This document shows, one piece after another, positions 43,479 to 51,710 of a DNA stretch of 64,000 nt. A program made the translations under genes and the position numbers. The DNA is from JAGNHS01 sp964609695 (GTDB lineage Bacteria > Bdellovibrionota > UBA2428), in assembly GCA_964609695.1 (NCBI GenBank), contig CAZSSP010000008.1:1-64000 (forward strand), written 5' to 3'. The notes under the pieces were generated by a model. That model searched no databases, had not been told where the DNA came from, and worked only from the letters and a program-made list of their open reading frames with translations. Positions within the stretch are counted from its first letter, which is position 1. The number at the start of each line of letters is the position of its first letter.

Positions 43479-44294
43479 TTATTCGGGTTTAACGTTTTTC
43501 GTGCCATCTGCACACATAATAGTTGCGTCTGAAACAGTGTTTCCGCCTTGGTCATAAATCACAGACTTATCGACTGTTTCAAACAAGCACTCGCCTTTTT
43601 TGAGCTCGTTATCTTTTGCATGAAAATCATGGTTCGATTGTGCACGAATCATAATCTCACAATTGTAACAATAATTTCCAACGGCTTGAATGTTTGTGGC
43701 GCCCCCTCTTTTTCCGGCAGATCCCGACATGGGTCTTTGCGCGTGATAAAATTCGTTGTTTAGAATTTTTACATTTGAAGCTTGATTGAGTTGAAGGCAT
43801 TTGTCCTGACAAAGGAAGAACTTGGAATTTTTAATGGTATTATTTTTTCCGTTTGTAGTAACACAATCTTCTTCGCAATCTCTATTCACAATATTGTCTA
43901 TTGTCGTGTTGTCGTTCATGAGTATTCCGTCGAGTGAACATTCCATTTGCAAATTTTTAATAGTGCTTCCAGGGCTCATGACAAACATACGGGGTTCACT
44001 CTCTGAAATTTCCTTAGAGGCATGGCATTTTTTGGGATATCCTTCACCTCTCCATCGATAGAGGCAGCCCTTGCCATCGAGAGTGCCTTTAATGTTCATG
44101 GTTTTTTTAACATTCACAACACATTTGGGTTCGGGTCCTGGCCCTGGATTAGCTTTTTTATAGTCTGTTATGTGTTCGTAGGAGCTTTGAGAAGGCCAGT
44201 CCCAGCCTTGAGACTCTATTTGTGCTCTGAGCTGGGTTGTGAGAGCCATTCCGAAAATAAGAATAAATGATGATGTTTTTAAATTGTTTAACAT
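43479..44294 (-). CDS. Secreted pectate-lyase-like (PL3-type) beta-helix protein
   Basis: This 271-residue secreted protein has a signal peptide (residues 1-24, cut near LRA). The body has regular right-handed beta-helix rungs: STIKNLQMECSLDGILMND, NTTIDNIVNRDCEEDCVTT, NGKNNTIKNSKFF, NVKILNNEFYHA, with many Cys. 'RDCEEDCVTTNG' and the order of rungs resemble family 3 pectate lyases, but I cannot confirm catalytic residues, so a polysaccharide-binding or other lyase role is possible. It is convergent with the Xer gene. Confidence 0.6.
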   Translation of the reverse strand: MLNNLKTSSFILIFGMALTTQLRAQIESQGWDWPSQSSYEHITDYKKANPGPGPEPKCVVNVKKTMNIKGTLDGKGCLYRWRGEGYPKKCHASKEISESEPRMFVMSPGSTIKNLQMECSLDGILMNDNTTIDNIVNRDCEEDCVTTNGKNNTIKNSKFFLCQDKCLQLNQASNVKILNNEFYHAQRPMSGSAGKRGGATNIQAVGNYCYNCEIMIRAQSNHDFHAKDNELKKGECLFETVDKSVIYDQGGNTVSDATIMCADGTKNVKPE

Positions 44295-44447
44295 TGAGCC
44301 CCTCTTAATGGTGTCTTAATTTAACCGGGGAGCTTACATGCACTAAATCCCAATCAGGATAAACTTCGGCAGGAAAAATTCAAACTTAATTCTTTGTTAA
44401 GGGATTTCCTAAGTGAAAAAGGCTAAATGTTGGTTTAAAAAGGTTTT

Positions 44448-47036
44448 ATGTCTCAAAGACCTATTTTAACTCATGAAATTCGAGAAGCTTTTTTGGCCTA
44501 TTTTGAAAGCAAAGGGCATCAGAGAGTGGCTAGTTCTCGTTTAATTCCTGACAACGACCCAACTCTGCTTTTCACAAATGCTGGGATGGTTCAATTTAAA
44601 GATTGTTTCTTGGGTTTAGATAAGCGCGATTACACCCGTGCCACTACAACACAAAAATGTGTTCGTGCTGGGGGAAAACATAACGATCTCGAAAATGTGG
44701 GTTTCACGGCAAGGCATCATACTTTTTTTGAAATGCTAGGTAATTTTAGTTTTGGAGATTATTTCAAAGAAGAAGCCATTCTATTTGCCTGGGATTTTGT
44801 AACTAATGTTTTAAAATTACCTCAAGATCGCTTACGTGTTTCAGTCTTTGAAAAAGATGATGAAGGTGCTGAAATTTGGCACAAAAAGGTCGGACTACCC
44901 TTAGATAAAATTGTTCGTTTTGGAGAAAAGGATAATTTTTGGGCCATGGGCGACACGGGTCCTTGTGGCCCCTGTTCTGAAATTTTTTGGGATCAAGGTC
45001 GCGAAGTTGATGGCGATCGTTGGTTAGAGTTTTGGAACTGTGTGTTTATGCAATTTGATAGACAGGCCGATGGGACTTTGGTTCCTCTGGCCAAACCCAG
45101 CGTTGATACAGGGATGGGGCTTGAGAGAATGGCTGCAGTAATGCAGGCCGTTCCAAGCAATTATGATATAGACCTCATGAAAAAACTCATCACAGGTGTT
45201 CACTCTTACATTGAGGCACAAACTCATCAGAAATTAAATATTCTAAGTGCTTCTAAAGAAGAGGCAGCTTTAAGAGTCATTGTCGACCATATGCGCTCAA
45301 CAGGGTTTTTGTTGGCAGATGGAGTTTTGCCTAGCAGTGAGGGCCGTGGCTATGTTCTTAGAAGAATTTTGCGTAGAGCTTTACGTTTCGGAAAACAATT
45401 AGGTCTAAAGGGACCCTTTTTGGCAGATTTATATCCACTTCTTAAAAATGAGATGGGGAATGTATATCCTGAGCTTAAAGAACGTGAAAAAGTAGTTCGA
45501 GATATTTTGCAGCAAGAAGAAGAAAAGTTTTTTGAAACTTTAGAAAAGGGCCTACATCTTTTAGAGGAAGCCTTTTCTAAATCTTCTTCTAAAAAATCTT
45601 TAGATCCTGCTTTGGTTTTTAGATTATACGACACTTATGGTTTCCCCGTAGATTTAACAGAGCTCATTGCCCGCGAAAGATCTTTCACTTTTGATCATAA
45701 TGAAGTTCAAGCTTTAATGAGCTCTCAGCAAGAGAGATCTAGGGCGTCTTGGAAAGGTTCAGGAGCTAAAGCCCCTGATGCTAAAGTTAAAGAATGGAAA
45801 TCGCAAAATATATTTCCAAAACCCGTGTTCTACGAAAAAACAGAAACAACATCAAAAATATTGGCGATCACTCGAGATGCAGATCATGCATGGGTGGCCA
45901 TTGATCCTTGTCCTTTTTATGCTGAAAGCGGTGGGCAGGTTTCTGATCACGGTACATTAAAACTTTCGAATCAAAGTCTTTTGGAAGTCGAAGACGTGCA
46001 AAAAGTTTATGAGGGCGGTATTGCCCTATTGGTTTATGATCCCAAAAAACTTCTTAAAGAAGCTGATACAGTATTGGCTAAAGTTGATGATGAGAGACGA
46101 AGAAAAATTAGAGCCAATCATACAGGAACGCATTTGTTGCACGCTTCATTGCGAAAAGTTCTCGGCACACATGTGGCTCAGGCGGGTTCGGTGGTTGATG
46201 ACAAGCGACTTCGTTTCGATTTTTCGCATCCTAAATCGGTGAGCCAAGAAGATTTGCAAAAAATTGAATCCGATGTGAATGCTCAAATTGAAAAAGATAT
46301 TTCACTTTCTATATCTGAAAAGAGCATTAACGAAGCTAAGGCTATGGGAGCCATGGCCCTTTTTGGTGAAAAATATGGCGACAACGTTCGAGTTGTTGAA
46401 GTTCCATCAGCTTCTATTGAACTTTGCGGAGGCTTGCACGTTTCTAAGACTGGTGAAATTAAATATCTAAAGATTTTATCTGAAGGTGGAGTGGCTTCTG
46501 GGACAAGACGTATCGAAGCTATAACCGGTGATGAGGCCATTTTGTATTTTCAAACTCAGGAAAAGCGTTTGTTAAACACGGCTAATATTTTAAAGGTGTC
46601 CCCAGAGCAACTTGAAAAGCGAGTAGAGCAAATTCTCGACAATCAAAAAAATCTTGAAAAAGAAATTCTTGAGTTAAAAAGAAAAATTGCTACTGGAGGA
46701 TCTTCTCAAGGAAAAATTTTAGAAACTAAATACAAAGGTATTTCATTGAAGTTGCATTTGATCGAAGATGCCGACGTGAATATTTTAAGGCAAAGAGGAG
46801 ATCATTTACGTCAAAATGATTCTTCATGTATTCACATTCTTTGGGCGAATCCTATTATTATGGTTACGGCTAATGTGGAAAAGCTTATTGGTTTTCATAG
46901 CGGAAACTTACTATCACAATTGGCTAAGAAATTCGGCGGTAAGGGCGGTGGGCAAGATAAAAGTGCCCAGGGACAGATACCCCTTCCTCCTGATGGTGCA
47001 GAGTCCTTATTAGCTTGGATTGCTGAGCAAAAATAA
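44448..47036 (+). CDS. alaS: Alanyl-tRNA synthetase
   Basis: AlaS charges tRNA-Ala and edits Ser/Gly mischarging. At 862 residues it has all domains: class II motif 1 region (RVASSRLIPDNDPTLLFTNA), GDTGPCGPCSEIFWD, motif 3 with VDTGMGLERM, the tRNA recognition part, the editing domain HTGTHLLHASLRKVLG (HxxxH) plus CGGLHVSKTGEI (C-x3-H zinc set), a coiled coil (about 705-735) and the C-terminal glycine-rich GGKGGGQDKSAQG. It is preceded by a GG-rich site and its stop overlaps the next start as TAATG. Confidence 0.98.
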   Translation: MSQRPILTHEIREAFLAYFESKGHQRVASSRLIPDNDPTLLFTNAGMVQFKDCFLGLDKRDYTRATTTQKCVRAGGKHNDLENVGFTARHHTFFEMLGNFSFGDYFKEEAILFAWDFVTNVLKLPQDRLRVSVFEKDDEGAEIWHKKVGLPLDKIVRFGEKDNFWAMGDTGPCGPCSEIFWDQGREVDGDRWLEFWNCVFMQFDRQADGTLVPLAKPSVDTGMGLERMAAVMQAVPSNYDIDLMKKLITGVHSYIEAQTHQKLNILSASKEEAALRVIVDHMRSTGFLLADGVLPSSEGRGYVLRRILRRALRFGKQLGLKGPFLADLYPLLKNEMGNVYPELKEREKVVRDILQQEEEKFFETLEKGLHLLEEAFSKSSSKKSLDPALVFRLYDTYGFPVDLTELIARERSFTFDHNEVQALMSSQQERSRASWKGSGAKAPDAKVKEWKSQNIFPKPVFYEKTETTSKILAITRDADHAWVAIDPCPFYAESGGQVSDHGTLKLSNQSLLEVEDVQKVYEGGIALLVYDPKKLLKEADTVLAKVDDERRRKIRANHTGTHLLHASLRKVLGTHVAQAGSVVDDKRLRFDFSHPKSVSQEDLQKIESDVNAQIEKDISLSISEKSINEAKAMGAMALFGEKYGDNVRVVEVPSASIELCGGLHVSKTGEIKYLKILSEGGVASGTRRIEAITGDEAILYFQTQEKRLLNTANILKVSPEQLEKRVEQILDNQKNLEKEILELKRKIATGGSSQGKILETKYKGISLKLHLIEDADVNILRQRGDHLRQNDSSCIHILWANPIIMVTANVEKLIGFHSGNLLSQLAKKFGGKGGGQDKSAQGQIPLPPDGAESLLAWIAEQK

Positions 47037-47557
47037 TGAAGTTTATTTTATTGGGTTTTTTAATTGTTTTGCAAAATTGTTCTAATCAACCTTCTCGTGC
47101 TCGTTTTCCTGGTCCCGTAGGTAGAACTACAGATTTGCAGCGGGCTGAAAACACTCAGGCTGTTTTGGGAGGAGCTCACGAACAAGCCAGAATTGAAGAT
47201 ACTTCGGATCAAAAATCTATTCGGGGAATTGTAAAATTAGCAAAAGGAACGAAAGTTCCTAAAAAAGACTTTGTCATTTTTATTTCTGCGAGACCATTGC
47301 AAGGGGGTCCCCCTTTGGCAGTCTTGAAAATGAAAGTAGAAAAATTTCCATTTAGATTTTCTTTGACCGAAGCTAATGCCATGATGATGGGTGGCGCTCA
47401 AGCTTTTGAGGGCTTTGTAGAATTAGCTGTTAAATTGGACCAAGTGGAAGATGACGGTAAATTTGACCCACTCACAAATCAAGAGGGCGACCTTAGGACC
47501 TCTGTGAAAACTAAAGTCGGCACCCAAAATCTAGAAGTTGTTATCTCCTCAAAATAG
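47036..47557 (+). CDS. Lipoprotein with CcmI C-terminal-like domain
   Basis: This 173-residue predicted lipoprotein has a short hydrophobic leader with lipobox VLQNC (Cys 15). The second half (IRGIVKLAKGTKVPKKDFVI, ARPLQGGPPLAVLKMKV, FRFSLTEANAMMMGG) follows the C-terminal domain of the cytochrome c maturation protein CcmI/CycH ('vFVfAR...GPPlAv.r...lP....L.d...M'). The N-terminal TPR part of CcmI is missing. A role in haem-protein maturation is inference. It is translationally coupled to alaS (TAATG), and its stop codon lies in the arm of element C. Confidence 0.75.
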   Translation: MKFILLGFLIVLQNCSNQPSRARFPGPVGRTTDLQRAENTQAVLGGAHEQARIEDTSDQKSIRGIVKLAKGTKVPKKDFVIFISARPLQGGPPLAVLKMKVEKFPFRFSLTEANAMMMGGAQAFEGFVELAVKLDQVEDDGKFDPLTNQEGDLRTSVKTKVGTQNLEVVISSK

Positions 47558-47792
47558 AATATGTAACTTAACTTTCTCCTGAGTTTCACCGCTCCATCGG
47601 CATGCATTAACCAATGAGTTTTAAAATTTCTTAAAGACACTCGGGGTTCCCGAGGGTCGAGCCCCTTGGCGAGGTCCCGAGGAAGGGGGTGCCCTGCCGT
47701 GTCTTTAAGAAGTTGTAAAACTCATTGGCCAACGCACGCCTACGGCCGCACCCCACAACTCAGGAGAAAGTTAAGTTACATATTCTATTTTG
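47550..47792. repeat. Intergenic inverted-repeat element C (two nested arms)
   Basis: Outer arms of 36 bp (47550-47585 / 47757-47792) are perfect; inner arms of 30 bp (47611-47640 / 47699-47728) differ at two positions. The GC-rich core begins CACTCGGGGTTCCCGAGG and ends TGCCGTG, as in element B. The outer arms run into both flanking convergent genes, so the lipoprotein and the AI-2E gene each end with the same Lys-TAG within the repeat. An antisense frame of 128 codons crossing this element is not credible as a gene. Confidence 0.9.
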
Positions 47793-48810
47793 TGGCGATA
47801 CTAACTCTGCCTTTATGGGCGATGATTTTTAAACTGATTACGCCTAAGGCGATAATGAGTGGTCCGAGAAATAAACCGATAAAGCCAAATAAGCTCAGTC
47901 CGCCTAGGGCTCCAAGAAGTCCTAATAGAGGATGGAGTTCGCCGGCACCTTTAAGGACTATGGGCTTAATAATGTTATCAACGAATCCAGTGATGGTGAA
48001 AATGACTAACATAAAGATAGCGCCGGGATATCGATGTTCTAGTAGCAAATAGATCACGGCTCCTAAACCTGTTGGAGCAGTTCCTACCACTGGAATAACC
48101 GATAAAAATGCGGTTAGAACTCCAAACAAGAAGGCGTGAGGAATTCCTAAAATTGAGTAACCTAAAAAGATAAGTGTGCCTTGGCTGATTGCTGAAAGTA
48201 ATGAGCCTACAATGACTCCTTTAAAGATAGCCTCTGTGGCTTTGTGAAAATCTTCAAATTCTTTATCGCTTAAAGGAATGAGTTTTTTAAAAAAGGCAGA
48301 GAGGTTGACGCTATTTTCAAGACTATAAAAAAGTGTGAGAGTGAAAATAAAAAGTTCCATGAGAGATTTTGGGATTCTAGAGGCCCAAATGGTAATCCAG
48401 GTTCCAATTTTTTTAACGAAAACCGATAATATTTCTAAAACTTTTTCGAAAAGATTGGCTTGCTCAAGTTTATGTCGAATGGGTTCCCACCAATCGGCTG
48501 AAAAAAATTGGGTTTGAGAAATAGAAAGCTGAATTTGGGGAAAGATATTGGTTAATTCGGCTCCCACAAAAACAAGAAGAGCTACGATGGGAACTAAGAC
48601 GCCTAAGGAGAAACCTAAAGTACACAGGAAGCTGGCGGCTGGTGATCTGAGGTGTAATTTTCGCCTCAAGGTCATTTTGAGGGGGTTGAGAACTAGGGCC
48701 ACCAGGAGTCCCAAGACTAGGGCTTGCATGAAAGGCATTAGAATAAAGAGGAAAAGGACTACGCTGGCCCAGAGAAATATGTGTTTTTCAGGGTTTTTAT
48801 CGCTGCTCAC
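47785..48810 (-). CDS. AI-2E family transporter (PerM/YdiK-like)
   Basis: This 341-residue polytopic inner-membrane protein has about seven to eight hydrophobic segments. The family pattern is visible: an N-terminal VVLFLFILMPFMQALVLGLL pair, a mid cytoplasmic region with KVLEILSVFVKKIGTWIT, IPHAFLFGVLTAFLSVIPVV then GTAPTGLGAVIYL, and the terminal GLLGALGGLSLFGFIGLFLG then PLI. Members export varied small molecules (for example autoinducer-2 or ions), so the substrate is unknown. GTG start; its last codons overlap element C. Divergent from the IF-1 gene. Confidence 0.9.
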   Translation of the reverse strand: MSSDKNPEKHIFLWASVVLFLFILMPFMQALVLGLLVALVLNPLKMTLRRKLHLRSPAASFLCTLGFSLGVLVPIVALLVFVGAELTNIFPQIQLSISQTQFFSADWWEPIRHKLEQANLFEKVLEILSVFVKKIGTWITIWASRIPKSLMELFIFTLTLFYSLENSVNLSAFFKKLIPLSDKEFEDFHKATEAIFKGVIVGSLLSAISQGTLIFLGYSILGIPHAFLFGVLTAFLSVIPVVGTAPTGLGAVIYLLLEHRYPGAIFMLVIFTITGFVDNIIKPIVLKGAGELHPLLGLLGALGGLSLFGFIGLFLGPLIIALGVISLKIIAHKGRVSIATK

Positions 48811-48878
48811 AGGGAATGATTTTATCTGAGCCCCCCCGGATTGTCCAAATGGGTGACTTCGTGTATTTTCAGGGGCAA

Positions 48879-49151
48879 ATGTCGAAAGAAGACTTAGCTA
48901 AATTTGATGGTGTAATTATTTCAACTCCTGGCGGTGGCCACTACAATGTGCAACTGACCAACGGAAAAACTATAGTCGCTAAACTTTCTGGAAAAATGAA
49001 ACAAAATAAAATTCGATGCATCGTAGGTGATCAAGTCACCGTGGGTGTTTCGGCTTACGATTTAAGTCATGGAATTATCTTATTTAGAAAAAATAAGAAA
49101 CAGGGAATGGCCGGTCCAGGTGGCGCACCCTTTTCCGCCCCCTCTAATTAG
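48879..49151 (+). CDS. infA: Translation initiation factor IF-1, C-terminally extended
   Basis: IF-1 binds the ribosomal A site during initiation. The 90-residue protein opens MSKEDLAKFDGVIISTPGGG and continues with NVQLTNGKTIVAKLSGKMKQNKIR, GDQVTVGVSAYDLSHGIILFR, matching the OB-fold IF-1 across its whole 72 residues. It is followed by a 17-residue Gly/Pro-rich tail (KKQGMAGPGGAPFSAPSN) not found in typical IF-1. I start at ATG 48879, which aligns with the IF-1 N-terminus; an upstream ATG at 48816 adds 21 unconserved residues and nearly touches the divergent gene. The stop lies in a hairpin. Confidence 0.85.
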   Translation: MSKEDLAKFDGVIISTPGGGHYNVQLTNGKTIVAKLSGKMKQNKIRCIVGDQVTVGVSAYDLSHGIILFRKNKKQGMAGPGGAPFSAPSN

Positions 49152-49188
49152 TCTCCTGTGAAAAAGCTCTTTCACGGGCAACTAATTA
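49145..49188. terminator. Bidirectional terminator hairpin between infA and apaG
   Basis: TAATTAGT / ACTAATTA (8 bp) and CCTGTGAAA / TTTCACGGG (9 bp, one G-T) form a nested hairpin with a 6-nt loop. Both convergent genes end in AAT TAG within the outer arms, so the palindrome supplies both stop codons, as in element C. Confidence 0.75.
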
Positions 49189-49598
49189 ATTAAGTTTTTA
49201 TTGCTTAAGATAAACTCCCCGATTTCAGCTTCAAAGCTTTTTCCTTCGGGTGTTTTCATTGAATAAAGTCCCTTCATTCTTCCTGTTGGAGTTTTGAGGG
49301 GGCAAAATGATTGATACAAAAATGATTCTCCGAATTGAAGCAGTGGTTGTTTTCCAACAACACCTTCTCCTTTGACGTGCTCAATATTGCTAAAACCATC
49401 AGTGATAATCCATTGGCGTGATATGAGTTGTACCGCGTAGGGATTCGTATTCTTAATTTTTATTGTGTAGGCGTAGGTATAAATCGAATTTTCGATATTT
49501 GTGTTTTGAGAATCCAATTCGGGCCAAACGGAAATTTCAATCCCATTGGTCACGGTGACGTAAGGCGTGGGCTGTGAAGGCTCTTCAACTTTAGACAT
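49182..49598 (-). CDS. apaG: ApaG (Co2+/Mg2+ efflux-associated protein)
   Basis: This 138-residue protein is a single fibronectin III-like fold, the ApaG family: VTNGIEISVWPELDSQNT, YTYAYTIKIKNTNPYAVQLI, SRQWIITDGFSNIEHVKGEGVVGKQ (the characteristic 'R.W.I.d..G....V.G.GVVG..P'), and FLYQSFCPLKTPTGRMKGLY match throughout. The biochemical role is poorly known; it is linked to divalent metal tolerance and in E. coli lies with ksgA-apaH, not here. It lies 3 bp after the OlsB-like gene. Confidence 0.92.
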   Translation of the reverse strand: MSKVEEPSQPTPYVTVTNGIEISVWPELDSQNTNIENSIYTYAYTIKIKNTNPYAVQLISRQWIITDGFSNIEHVKGEGVVGKQPLLQFGESFLYQSFCPLKTPTGRMKGLYSMKTPEGKSFEAEIGEFILSNKNLIN

Positions 49599-49601
49599 AA
49601 T

Positions 49602-50438
49602 TTAAGTTTCTCCGTAGGTGTTGGCTCTTTTTGAAAATTTATTAATCAAATCCATTCCACGAGTTGTCAGGTGAGCTAAATCAAAAAAAATAAGCAAATC
49701 GTGACAACCGAAGACTGGGTCATAGGCAGGACGACTTATAACTTTAGCACCAAAATCAACATACATACTTACTAGTTGAGGAATTTGCGGGCGACCTTTA
49801 ATCGGGTCGCCTTTAAAAGCATTTTTTTCTAAAGGCTCTATGTTGTAGCTTAGATTGGTTTGTTTATTTTCTTCTAAAGCCTTAAATGTGGCTTCGGCAT
49901 CGTCGTTGTTCATGGGGATTAAAGAAGCAAGGCCAAATAAATAACGCGCTTCCTTTAGGGCGACATAATTTCTGAGTCCCCAAAACAAAAGCATGAGAGT
50001 AGTACGTCTGCGATGTTCGGCATGAATGCAAACTCTTCCCATTTCAACGGATTTAGAAAAGTCTAGATTCCAGCTTTTTAGATTAAATTCAGTTCCAGAA
50101 TAAAAACCTTGTTGTGGTTTATTGGAACCTTGTAAAAGTCGAATAGTGGCAACAATTTTATTCTCAATCTCAATAATTAAATGATCGCAATGAGGGTCAA
50201 ATTCATCGACATCCATCCCGATTTTTTTATTTTCGGGAATTCCTTCACCGAGCTCTTCGTTAAATATTTCGAATCTTAATCGCCAAGCAGCTCTTTTTTC
50301 TTCATCAGTTTTAGCTTTGCGAATACAGTAGGGTCCATACAAAATTCCGCTTGTTTCAAGTTTGTGGGCACTGGCCCAGTTCAAAGCGTTTTCTGAATCC
50401 ACTACGAAGTATATAGGGCCGAAATTGGTGATTTTCAA
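49602..50438 (-). CDS. OlsB/FeeM-like GNAT acyltransferase
   Basis: This 278-residue protein of the N-acyltransferase group related to OlsB and hemolysin/FeeM: AAWRLRFEIFNEELGEGIPE, MDVDEFDPHCDHLIIEIE, VATIRLLQGSN, GFYSGTEFNLK, SVEMGRVCIHAEHRRRTTL (the E-x-x-R-x-C-V-h hallmark), LLFWGLRNYVAL and YLFGLASLIPMN. Such enzymes transfer acyl chains from acyl-ACP to an amino acid, such as ornithine in lyso-ornithine lipid. No OlsA partner is adjacent. The start is TTG. It is possibly coupled to apaG downstream. Confidence 0.8.
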   Translation of the reverse strand: MKITNFGPIYFVVDSENALNWASAHKLETSGILYGPYCIRKAKTDEEKRAAWRLRFEIFNEELGEGIPENKKIGMDVDEFDPHCDHLIIEIENKIVATIRLLQGSNKPQQGFYSGTEFNLKSWNLDFSKSVEMGRVCIHAEHRRRTTLMLLFWGLRNYVALKEARYLFGLASLIPMNNDDAEATFKALEENKQTNLSYNIEPLEKNAFKGDPIKGRPQIPQLVSMYVDFGAKVISRPAYDPVFGCHDLLIFFDLAHLTTRGMDLINKFSKRANTYGET

Positions 50439-50460
50439 AGTTTTCTCTCATTTTTCAGGG

Positions 50461-50479
50461 CTGTCTAGATTTTAGACAG
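50461..50479. promoter_or_regulatory. 7-bp inverted repeat in the divergent 49602/50599 gap
   Basis: CTGTCTA and TAGACAG flank a 5-nt spacer, 22 bp upstream of the TTG start of the acyltransferase gene. Candidate operator or 5' leader hairpin; no regulator identified. Confidence 0.3.
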
Positions 50480-50561
50480 TAGAGCAAATCTTCAACGGTA
50501 GGTTAAGCTTTGATTAAGACATAAAGCTCTAATATCCGATGGCATTTCGTCTTAACCATTA

Positions 50562-50577
50562 AGGCATACTTCCTGCA
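50562..50577 (+). promoter_or_regulatory. Sigma-54 type -24/-12 promoter for lipoprotein 50599
   Basis: AGGCATACTTCCTGCA has GG and GC separated by ten bases, with GGCA and CTGCA close to the TGGCAC-N5-TTGCA consensus. A start about 12 bp downstream leaves an 11-nt leader containing AGAGGGG before the ATG, a fitting distance. The same motif precedes the paralogous gene at 51711. Confidence 0.6.
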
Positions 50578-50598
50578 ACCATATGGGCAGAGGGGTTT

Positions 50599-51459
50599 AT
50601 GAAAACTTTAAACATTATAGGTTTTGGTCTATTTTTAGCCGTAGGCTTAAGCTCTTGCGGTAAAAAATTCAAAGCTACAATAGACTCCGTCTCTGATGGC
50701 AGTGGTCGAGCTACTACAACTACAGTTACTGGTGCAGGAACAACAACGACTACAACTGGTGGTCAAAGATATTGCACAGAGCCTGTTTTAATTCCATCCA
50801 CTCCTGGTTTTAATATGGAGACTGTTCTTAATAAATTTGCTCCCAATAGACCGACCCAAAACATAGATGGCCCCGTGACTTATTGTCTTTCTTATAACCA
50901 TACAACTCAAGCCCTTAGCTTCCGCTTAGAGTGGGAAGATGATAACGGTATAGCGAGCTACCCTAAATCAGGTTCATTATTTAAAGTTTTAAAAGTGAAT
51001 CCTGATGCATTAGATACTGAAATTATTATTTTAGATTCAGGTGGATTCTTTGGAATCAAAGGTGCGTTTGATAGCGCCGATGGTAAAGTCAAAGGAAGTT
51101 TCCGCTTTGTTAACCTACCTAATTTGGCTCACATAGTTCGCTGGGGTTCAACTAATGAAATTGCTCAGTGCCAAGCCAGTAGTTATACCGATACTAATAG
51201 TTCTCCTTTGAGAGGATATTATAAGGACACTAGCAATGTTCTTCACCGCTGCTCAACAGCTTTTAATATTCCCTTAGAAATGTGGGACTCTAACTTGAAT
51301 ACAATGGACATTGATTTTGGATGGCTTCAAAGCAGCGTGCAATATGCTAACATCATAGGCGTGACTCGGGATTATTTAGATCCAACTTTAGCCGCAGCTA
51401 TTGCCCCACTTAATATAGAGCAAGTTCAACTTGGCAACTTCTCTATGAATCCTCTATAA
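50599..51459 (+). CDS. Predicted lipoprotein, paralog of 51711
   Basis: This 286-residue lipoprotein has a hydrophobic leader and lipobox LSSC (Cys 20). A Thr/Gly-rich linker (about 35-55) leads into a C-terminal domain of unknown family. It resembles the 51711 product: NIDGPVTYCLSYN and FRLEWEDDNGIASY correspond to NMDGPASACLKLY and IRIEYEDDFGIHSY there, then LDSGGFFGIKGAF corresponds to LDNSGFVELKGSK. Calling it a duplicated lipoprotein family is safe; function unknown. It follows a sigma-54-like promoter and has a terminator hairpin after it. Confidence 0.85.
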   Translation: MKTLNIIGFGLFLAVGLSSCGKKFKATIDSVSDGSGRATTTTVTGAGTTTTTTGGQRYCTEPVLIPSTPGFNMETVLNKFAPNRPTQNIDGPVTYCLSYNHTTQALSFRLEWEDDNGIASYPKSGSLFKVLKVNPDALDTEIIILDSGGFFGIKGAFDSADGKVKGSFRFVNLPNLAHIVRWGSTNEIAQCQASSYTDTNSSPLRGYYKDTSNVLHRCSTAFNIPLEMWDSNLNTMDIDFGWLQSSVQYANIIGVTRDYLDPTLAAAIAPLNIEQVQLGNFSMNPL

Positions 51460-51494
51460 TAGAATTTCTAAATATAATTTGAATTTTTCTTGCG

Positions 51495-51523
51495 GGACTC
51501 CTTTGGAGTCCTTTGTCGTTTTC
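51495..51523 (+). terminator. Terminator hairpin after lipoprotein 50599
   Basis: GGACTCC (51495-51501) and GGAGTCC (51505-51511) form a perfect 7-bp stem with a 3-nt loop, followed by TTTGTCGTTTTC. It lies 36 bp after the stop. Confidence 0.65.
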
Positions 51524-51671
51524 AGAGAATGTTTAATTCCTACAATTTCAAAAAGATGGACTGCCTAAACTTTTTACAGCTGTTAGAGAGTTCGATAACA
51601 CAATTTTTACAAAAAAATAACATGATCTAATAAGCTCTCAATATCACTCGATAAATATAAAAAATTAAAGT

Positions 51672-51687
51672 CGGCATGCTTTCTGCA
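51672..51687 (+). promoter_or_regulatory. Sigma-54 type -24/-12 promoter for lipoprotein 51711
   Basis: CGGCATGCTTTCTGCA has GG-N10-GC and keeps GGCAT-N6-CTGCA with the 50562 element. The predicted start is about 12 bp on, leaving a short leader with GGGAG before the ATG at 51711. Confidence 0.6.
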
Positions 51688-51710
51688 TCTAAACGTGTGG
51701 GAGTTATGAA

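Noticed and set aside
47666..48052. A 128-codon plus-strand frame after alaS and the lipoprotein
   Set aside because: It is made of element C and the antisense of the AI-2E transporter gene; composition is Arg/Pro/Ser-rich and shows no motif.
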